Positions 5,404 through 9,866 of a stretch of DNA of 9,866 nt are shown here, piece after piece. Source of the DNA: JAVKSM01 sp039583705 (GTDB lineage: Bacteria; Actinomycetota; Actinomycetes; Mycobacteriales; Pseudonocardiaceae); NCBI GenBank assembly GCA_039583705.1, contig JAVKSM010000114.1:1-9866 (forward strand). Reading direction: 5' to 3'. Below the pieces are notes generated by a model. It was not told the origin of the DNA. It did not search any database and saw only the letters and a program-made list of their open reading frames with translations. The position numbers and the translations under genes are program-made. Every line of letters begins with the position of its first letter. Within the stretch, counting starts at the first letter, position 1.

Positions 5404-6662
5404 CGTGCCTCCAGCCCGAACCAACGGGCGGCGGTGTCGACGTCCTTGTCACCGCGGCCGGAGAGGTTGACCAGGATCACCGCACCCGGCCCCAGCTCGG
5501 GACCGAGCGCCAGCGCACCGGCCACGGCGTGGGCGGACTCGATCGCCGGGATGATCCCCTCGGTGCGTGAGAGCAGCGCGAAAGCGGCCATCGCCTCGGC
5601 GTCGGTGACGGGCAGGTACCGCGCCCGTCCGGTGTCCTTGAGCCAGGCATGCTCGGGCCCGACCCCGGGGTAGTCCAGGCCGGCCGAGATCGAGTGGGTC
5701 TGGGTCGTCTGGCCGTCGTCGTCCTGCAGCAGGTAGGACAGCGCGCCGTGCAGCGTGCCGGGGGATCCCGCGGTCAACGTCGCGGCGTGCTGGCCGGCTT
5801 CGACGCCCCCGCCCGCCGCCTCGAAGCCGACCAGTGCCACGCCGGGGTCGTCGATGAACGCATGGAAGATCCCGATCGCGTTGGACCCGCCGCCGACACA
5901 GGCCGCCACCGCGTCGGGCAGCCGGCCGGCCGCCTCCCGGACCTGCACGCGTGCCTCCAGGCCGATCACACGGTGGAAGTCGCGGACCATCACCGGGAAC
6001 GGGTGCGGGCCGGCCACCGTGCCGAGCAGGTAGTGCGTCGAGTCGACGTTGGTCACCCAGTCCCGCAGCGCCTCGTTGATGGCGTCCTTGAGGGTGCGCG
6101 AGCCGGTGCGCACGCTGACGACCTCAGCGCCGAGCAGCCGCATCCGGGCGACGTTGAGCGCTTGGCGCTGCGTGTCCACCTCCCCCATGTAGACCACGCA
6201 TTCCAGGCCCAGCAGCGCGCATGCGGTCGCGGTGGCCACGCCGTGCTGGCCGGCACCGGTCTCCGCGATCACCCGCCGCTTGCCCATCCGCCGGGTGAGC
6301 AGCGCCTGGCCCAACACGTTGTTAATCTTGTGCGACCCGGTGTGGTTGAGATCCTCACGCTTGAGGAAAATCCGGCAACCGCCAGCGTGCCGCGACAATC
6401 CGCTGGCCTCCCACAGCGGCGAGGGCCGGCCCGCGTAGTCGCGCTGCAGCCGGTCCAGCTCGGCGAGGAAGTCCGGGTCGACCCGGGCCTTGTCGTAGGC
6501 GGCCGTGAGCTCGTCGAGCGCGGCGATGAGCGCCTCTGGGACGAACCGGCCGCCGTAGCGGCCGAAGTGACCGCGCCCGTCCGGCTCGTGAGCCGAGCGC
6601 TCGGCGACGCCGGTGCTCGCGGGAGGAGGCGGTGGTGTCCACGGGGACATCCTCGGAGCCAT
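5400..6662 (-). CDS. trpB: Tryptophan synthase beta subunit
   Basis: PLP enzyme that condenses indole with serine to give tryptophan. With the ATG at 6662 it is 420 residues. It contains GRYGGRFVPEAL (34-45), the PLP lysine Lys112 in HTGSHKINN, ETGAGQHG with the catalytic Glu134, the phosphate-cup GGGSNAIG, the substrate loop YPGVGPEHA, and the closing LSGRGDKDV. The chosen start overlaps the trpC stop as TGATG, a classic coupling arrangement. A longer start at 6683 (7 more residues, overlapping trpC by 22 nt) and a shorter one at 6650 are both possible; neither has a better ribosome site. The first 30 residues are non-conserved and include a five-proline run. Trp genes on both sides and the overlap with trpA place it in one operon. 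Confidence 0.97.
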   Translation of the reverse strand: MAPRMSPWTPPPPPASTGVAERSAHEPDGRGHFGRYGGRFVPEALIAALDELTAAYDKARVDPDFLAELDRLQRDYAGRPSPLWEASGLSRHAGGCRIFLKREDLNHTGSHKINNVLGQALLTRRMGKRRVIAETGAGQHGVATATACALLGLECVVYMGEVDTQRQALNVARMRLLGAEVVSVRTGSRTLKDAINEALRDWVTNVDSTHYLLGTVAGPHPFPVMVRDFHRVIGLEARVQVREAAGRLPDAVAACVGGGSNAIGIFHAFIDDPGVALVGFEAAGGGVEAGQHAATLTAGSPGTLHGALSYLLQDDDGQTTQTHSISAGLDYPGVGPEHAWLKDTGRARYLPVTDAEAMAAFALLSRTEGIIPAIESAHAVAGALALGPELGPGAVILVNLSGRGDKDVDTAARWFGLEAR

Positions 6663-7471
6663 CACCGGGTCGGCTTCGGGCATGCCGGGTGCGAGCCGGC
6701 GGTGACGAGCTGGTGCACGGCGGCGCGGGGATCCCCACTTGTCACCAGGCCCTCCCCGACGAGGACGGCGTCGGCGCCATGGCCGGCGTAGGTCATCAGG
6801 TCGCCCGGCCCGCGCACCCCGGACTCGGCCACCCGGAGCACGTCGGAGGGCAATCCCGGGGCGATCCGCGCGAAGACCTCGCGGTCAAGGTCGAGAGTGT
6901 GCAGGTCGCGGGCGTTGACCCCGATGAGCCGCGCCCCGGCGCGCAGCGCCCGGTCGGCCTCCTCCTCGGTGTGCACCTCGACCAGCGCCGTCATGCCCAG
7001 CGACTCGACCCGGTCCAGCAGCGCCTCCAAGGCGTTCTGCTCCAACGCGGCGACGATGAGCAGCACAAGGTCCGCCCCGGCCGCCCTGGCTTCGTGGACC
7101 TGGTAGGGGCTGACGACGAAGTCCTTGCACAGCACCGGGACGTCCACCGCGGAGCGCACCGCGGCGAGGTCGGCGAACGAGCCGCGGAAACGCCGGCCCT
7201 CGGTGAGGACGCTGACGACACGGGCGCCACCGGCCGCGTACTCCCCCGCCAACCGCGCCGGGTCGTCGATCACCGCGAGATCGCCTCGCGAGGGGCTGGC
7301 CCGCTTCACCTCGGCGATGACGGCGATACCGGGGCCTCGCAGCGCGCCCATCGCGTCCAGCGGCCCGCGAGCGTGGGCCGCCTTGTCCTTCACGACCTCG
7401 AAGGGGACGGCTGCCTGGCGAGCCGCGAGATCGACGCGGACACCGTCAACGATCGACTCGAGGACACTCAC
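6662..7471 (-). CDS. trpC: Indole-3-glycerol phosphate synthase
   Basis: Converts carboxyphenylaminodeoxyribulose phosphate to indole-3-glycerol phosphate, the substrate of TrpA. It is a 269-residue single-domain TIM barrel, not fused to TrpF as in E. coli. It has IAEVKRASPS (52-61, Glu54 and Lys56), catalytic Lys116 in CKDFVV, Glu165 in LVEVH, NARDL (186-190) and AESGVR (215-220). The end SHPACPKPTR is the actinobacterial form. I chose GTG at 7471 because family sequence begins at VLESIVDGVR. An ATG 13 codons upstream (7510) would add Arg/Gly-rich residues and overlaps a candidate -10 box, so it is less likely. An AAGGGG-rich stretch lies about 11 nt before the GTG. It is separated from the membrane-protein gene by 98 nt, the only large gap inside the trp cluster. 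Confidence 0.96.
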   Translation of the reverse strand: MSVLESIVDGVRVDLAARQAAVPFEVVKDKAAHARGPLDAMGALRGPGIAVIAEVKRASPSRGDLAVIDDPARLAGEYAAGGARVVSVLTEGRRFRGSFADLAAVRSAVDVPVLCKDFVVSPYQVHEARAAGADLVLLIVAALEQNALEALLDRVESLGMTALVEVHTEEEADRALRAGARLIGVNARDLHTLDLDREVFARIAPGLPSDVLRVAESGVRGPGDLMTYAGHGADAVLVGEGLVTSGDPRAAVHQLVTAGSHPACPKPTR

Positions 7472-7508
7472 GCGGGCCGAGCCCCTTCCCCTTGCCGGAG
7501 TTCGAGCC

Positions 7509-7514
7509 ATGCTA
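7509..7514 (-). promoter_or_regulatory. Possible internal promoter -10 box (TAGCAT) for trpC-trpB-trpA
   Basis: TAGCAT on the minus strand fits TANNNT. A start about 7 nt downstream, near 7502, would give a leader of roughly 30 nt that carries the AAGGGG ribosome-site candidate before the trpC GTG. The palindrome at 7523-7542 would then cover about -21 to -40, where a repressor could act. The evidence is a three-base consensus match plus position. Confidence 0.3.
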
Positions 7515-7522
7515 ACCCGCTG

Positions 7523-7542
7523 CCGCGGCGGCGCCGCCGCGG
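7523..7542. repeat. Perfect 20-bp palindrome between the membrane-protein gene and trpC
   Basis: CCGCGGCGGC is followed directly by its reverse complement GCCGCCGCGG. Flanking ACCCGC (7515-7520) and GCGGGT (7539-7544) form an alternative outer stem that competes with the full palindrome. As RNA it would be a very stable GC hairpin in the only sizeable gap of the trp cluster. It could be a pause or termination site, an mRNA-processing barrier, or an operator for a trpC promoter. Confidence 0.7.
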
Positions 7543-7569
7543 GTCGCGCCGACGTCGCCGGCCAGAGCG

Positions 7570-8157
7570 CTACGTCCGGTCCCCCTCCTGCCCGGTCCCG
7601 AGGTCGGTCAGGTCCACACCGGCGTCCTGGGCATCCCACAGCCCGCGATCCGGGTCGAGCGCCCGCCGGGGAGCAGACGCGGAGAACCTGGCGCCCAGCC
7701 GGGGTATCGCCGCGCCGCGTACCACCAGCGCCGCACCCGCGGCGAGCAGCGCCAGGCCGGCCAGCCCGGCCAGCAGTGGCCCGCTGACCAGGGCGTCGAC
7801 AGCGGCCGGCCGCCCCGCGGCGGGAGTACCGGACAGCCCCGCCACCGCGGCCGGGCCGACCGCGCTAACCCGCGCGGCGAGCACCAGTGCCCAGATCCCG
7901 GCCGCGCCGAGCAGCAGGCCGACCACTCGGCGCGCGGCGCCGCCGGTGGCCAGCACGCCAGCCACCCCGGCCAGCGCCAGCACGGCCAGCGGCACGAGCA
8001 CCGGTTGCCAGGTGCCGCCGGTGACGTCGACGACGACCCGGCCCCGCAGCGGGGTGTCGTAGACCGGGCGCAGCCAGTCCAGCCGGGAGGCGCCCCACAG
8101 CAGCCCGGCGGCCACCAGCAGCGCCGCGGTCACCGTCCCCAGCGGGTGTCTCAGCAT
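7570..8157 (-). CDS. Trp biosynthesis-associated membrane protein (Trp_oprn_chp family)
   Basis: A 195-residue membrane protein that matches the conserved hypothetical protein (TIGR02234, Pfam Trp_oprn_chp) found within actinobacterial trp operons. Four hydrophobic segments are visible at about 7-24, 51-72, 78-95 and 124-147. An extracytoplasmic-looking loop (RPVYDTPLRGRVVVDVTGG, 30-48) lies between the first two. The C-terminal tail carries DPDRGLWDAQDAGVDLTD (168-185), the family's typical closing motif. The ATG at 8157 overlaps the trpE stop by 7 nt (ATGCTGA), so translation is coupled to trpE; the frame is open upstream but out of family. Its biochemical role is not established. The fixed location after trpE suggests a job tied to tryptophan, such as transport or sensing, but this is inference. 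Confidence 0.88.
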   Translation of the reverse strand: MLRHPLGTVTAALLVAAGLLWGASRLDWLRPVYDTPLRGRVVVDVTGGTWQPVLVPLAVLALAGVAGVLATGGAARRVVGLLLGAAGIWALVLAARVSAVGPAAVAGLSGTPAAGRPAAVDALVSGPLLAGLAGLALLAAGAALVVRGAAIPRLGARFSASAPRRALDPDRGLWDAQDAGVDLTDLGTGQEGDRT

Positions 8158-9719
8158 CTGACCGGACCGGGGAGAGCCAGGGTCTCCGCGGTGGCGATCG
8201 CCGAGAGCACCGCGCGGGCCTTGTTGAGACACTCCGCGTCCTCGGCGACCGGGTCGGAATCGGCGACGATCCCGCCGCCGGCCTGCACGTAGACCACGCC
8301 CTCGCGGACCAGCCCGGTGCGGATGGCGATCGCGGTGTCGGCGCCACCGGCGAAGTCGAGGTAACCCACGACGCCGCCGTAGAGCCCCCGCCGGGTCGGC
8401 TCCAGCTCCTCGATGATCTCCATGGCGCGGGGCTTGGGCGCCCCCGACAGGGTGCCGGCAGGGAAGCAGGCCGTCACCGCGTCGAAGGCCGTACATCCCG
8501 GCGCGAGGCGTCCGGTGACCGTGGACACCAGGTGCATCACATGGCTGTAGCGCTCTACCTCGAAGAAGCCGTGCACCTTGACCGAGCCTGGCGCGCACAC
8601 CCGGCCGAGGTCGTTGCGTCCCAGGTCGACGAGCATGACGTGCTCGGCGCGCTCCTTGTCGTCACTGAGCAGGTCCTTCTCCAGCAGCACGTCCTCGTCG
8701 GGGGTCGCGCCGCGCCAGCGGGTGCCTGCGATCGGGTGGGTGGTGGCCCAGCCGTCCCGCACGGTCACCAGCGCCTCCGGGCTGGAGCCGACGATGCTGA
8801 AGGGCGCGGCGGCGGCGTCCTCCAACCGCAGCAGGTACATGTACGGGCTGGGGTTGGTCGCCCGCAGCACGCGGTAGACGGCGAGCGGGTCGACCTCGGT
8901 CCTCACCTCGAAGCGCTGCGACACCACGACCTGGAACACCTCGCCGGCCCGGATCTGCTCCTTGGCGGCCTCCACCGCCGCATGGTGCTCGGCCTCGCTA
9001 CGTCGCCGCGTGAACCGCGGGACCGCCGGCCGGTGCACCGCGACCGTGGGCGCGGCCGGGCGCGCGAGGTCCGCGGTCATCCGGTCCAGCCGCGCCAGCG
9101 CATCGTCGTAGGCGGCGTCCACCCGCTCGTCCGTGCCGTCGTAGTTGATCGCGTTGGCGATGAGCGTGACGGTTCCCTCGTGGTGGTCCAGCGCAGCGAG
9201 GTCGGTGGCGAGCAGCATGACCAGCTCGGGCAGCGCCAGGTCGTCGACGGCCAGCTCGGGCAGCCGCTCCAGCCGGCGTACCGCGTCATAGCCCAGGTAG
9301 CCGACCATGCCGCCGGTGAGCGGGGGCAGGCCGGGCAGTGGCTCGGTCCGCAACACCTCGACCGCTGCGCGCAGCGCGGCCAGCGGGTCGCCGCCGGTGG
9401 CCAGGCCCGCCGGTGGGGTGCCGGTCCACGTGGCGGCCCCGTCGACCTCGGTGAGCGCAGCGGCGCTGCGAGCACCGACGAACGACCAGCGCGACCACGA
9501 CCGGCCGTTCTCGGCCGACTCGAACAGGAACGTCCCGGGGCGGTTGCCGGCGAGCTTGCGGTACACCCCGAGCGGGGTCTCGTCGTCGGCGAGCAGCCGA
9601 CGCGCGACCGGGATGACCCGTCGCTCGGGCGCGAGCTCGCGGAACTCCTGCCGGCTCGGGCTGACCGCTCCGATGGTGCTGGCCGGCGGGAGGGTCGTGG
9701 TGGTGGGCATGGGCCTCAT
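8151..9719 (-). CDS. trpE: Anthranilate synthase component I
   Basis: Makes anthranilate from chorismate with ammonia supplied by the glutaminase TrpG, whose gene is not in this window; this is the committed and feedback-controlled step to tryptophan. The 522-residue protein is complete. The N-terminal regulatory domain has FLFESAENGRSWSRWSF (64-80), the counterpart of the tryptophan-binding LLES element with Phe at the second position and the Ser (68) kept. The chorismate-binding domain has PIAGTRWRG (329-337), DKERAEHVMLVDLGRNDLGR (354-373), HLVSTVTG (396-403, catalytic His396), FPAGTLSGAPK (419-429) and VQAGGGIVADSDP (478-490). ATGs at 9719 and 9710 are both possible; GAGG lies three bases before the second. 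No Trp-codon leader peptide or attenuator is seen upstream. The start is only about 60 bp from a divergent regulator-like gene. Confidence 0.97.
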   Translation of the reverse strand: MRPMPTTTTLPPASTIGAVSPSRQEFRELAPERRVIPVARRLLADDETPLGVYRKLAGNRPGTFLFESAENGRSWSRWSFVGARSAAALTEVDGAATWTGTPPAGLATGGDPLAALRAAVEVLRTEPLPGLPPLTGGMVGYLGYDAVRRLERLPELAVDDLALPELVMLLATDLAALDHHEGTVTLIANAINYDGTDERVDAAYDDALARLDRMTADLARPAAPTVAVHRPAVPRFTRRRSEAEHHAAVEAAKEQIRAGEVFQVVVSQRFEVRTEVDPLAVYRVLRATNPSPYMYLLRLEDAAAAPFSIVGSSPEALVTVRDGWATTHPIAGTRWRGATPDEDVLLEKDLLSDDKERAEHVMLVDLGRNDLGRVCAPGSVKVHGFFEVERYSHVMHLVSTVTGRLAPGCTAFDAVTACFPAGTLSGAPKPRAMEIIEELEPTRRGLYGGVVGYLDFAGGADTAIAIRTGLVREGVVYVQAGGGIVADSDPVAEDAECLNKARAVLSAIATAETLALPGPVRC

Positions 9720-9764
9720 TCTGCCCGCGCCGTCGTCGGCTGGGGTCTGCGGCCGGGTCTCTCC

Positions 9765-9770
9765 TACGCT
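9765..9770 (+). promoter_or_regulatory. Putative -10 box (TACGCT) for the divergent edge gene
   Basis: TACGCT on the plus strand ends 8 nt before the ATG at 9779, the same spacing as at pyk, so a leaderless or nearly leaderless transcript is likely. No comparable TANNNT box was found for trpE on the minus strand in this stretch. Confidence 0.4.
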
Positions 9771-9778
9771 CGATGAAT

Positions 9779-9866
9779 ATGAGCCCGACCAATGCTGGAT
9801 GGCCGGATACCGGGGGGGTCGGCGAGGACACCAGGGGCGCGCTGCTGGCGGCGGCCCGGGCGGAGT
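9779..9866 (+). CDS. N-terminal fragment of a likely TetR-type transcriptional regulator
   Basis: Runs off the right edge; 29 codons are visible from the ATG at 9779. After a variable start (MSPTNAGWPDTGGVGED) comes TRGALLAAARAE, which resembles the opening of the first helix in TetR-family DNA-binding domains (usual pattern T-R-x-x-I/L-L-x-A-A-x-x-x-F). The helix-turn-helix itself lies beyond the window, so the family call rests on about a dozen residues. In-frame ATGs at 9773 and 9776-adjacent sequence allow a slightly longer start (9773). No ribosome site is seen for any start; the TACGCT box favours 9779. It is divergent from trpE with about 59 bp between the two, which makes it a candidate regulator of its own promoter and possibly of trpE. 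Confidence 0.45.
   Translation, partial: MSPTNAGWPDTGGVGEDTRGALLAAARAE

Noticed and set aside
6663..6683. Longer trpB start (ATG at 6683)
   Set aside because: It adds seven unconserved residues inside trpC without a better ribosome site; the ATG at 6662 makes the usual TGATG coupling. It is not excluded.
8158..8598. Open frame extending the trp membrane-protein gene into trpE
   Set aside because: It is an out-of-frame reading of trpE; the first hydrophobic segment and family N-terminus start at the ATG at 8157.
6632..9776. Long plus-strand open frames opposite trpE and trpC (for example 8532-9776)
   Set aside because: They are antisense shadows produced by high GC at third positions; they show His/Arg/Gly/Val-rich low-complexity text and no recognisable domain.
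1..9866. CRISPR arrays, insertion sequences, phage genes, toxin-antitoxin pairs or a novel defence island
   Set aside because: No spaced direct repeats, transposase or integrase motifs, or compositional breaks were seen; the gene order is that of a conserved housekeeping region.

Overview
This is a very GC-rich window (my impression is roughly 70% or more, with G or C at almost every third codon position). It has many GTG starts, tight stop/start overlaps and TANNNT -10 boxes directly in front of start codons, so it reads as actinobacterial chromosome. The predicted proteins resemble mycobacterial proteins closely, as far as I can recall them. The order trpE, trp-associated membrane protein, trpC, trpB, trpA, lgt, (small genes), pyk, tesB is the one I know from Mycobacterium tuberculosis. 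I cannot name a genus. Layout from right to left, because nearly everything is on the minus strand: the window opens at about 9866 with the first codons of a plus-strand gene that looks like a TetR-type regulator (9779 onward). It is divergent from trpE with only about 60 bp between them. A tryptophan cluster follows on the minus strand: trpE (anthranilate synthase component I), a four-helix trp-associated membrane protein overlapping trpE by 7 nt, trpC (98 nt further on, with a palindrome and a possible internal promoter in the gap), trpB (TGATG coupling to trpC) and trpA (GTGA overlap with trpB). Together TrpE, TrpC, TrpB and TrpA carry chorismate to tryptophan, except for the steps of TrpG, TrpD and TrpF, whose genes are not here. 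In actinobacteria the TrpF reaction is normally done by the bifunctional PriA. Left of trpA come separately promoted genes: lgt (prolipoprotein diacylglyceryl transferase), a DUF2461 protein of unknown function, and pyk (pyruvate kinase). A TesB-type acyl-CoA thioesterase follows pyk closely and is probably co-transcribed with it. The left end holds a convergent plus-strand C-terminal gene fragment with an apparent one-base frameshift, possibly a helix-turn-helix regulator. Regulation seen in the sequence: DUF2461 and lgt have a TANNNT box exactly 6 nt before the start codon, while pyk and the right-edge regulator have one 8 nt before it. This points to leaderless transcripts. Several GC-rich hairpins without T-tracts lie after trpA, lgt and trpE/membrane-protein and may end transcription or act as operators. 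I find no mobile element, CRISPR array, rRNA or tRNA, and no convincing undescribed system. The parts least explained by known biology are the trp-associated membrane protein, the DUF2461 gene, the palindrome before trpC and the frameshifted edge gene.
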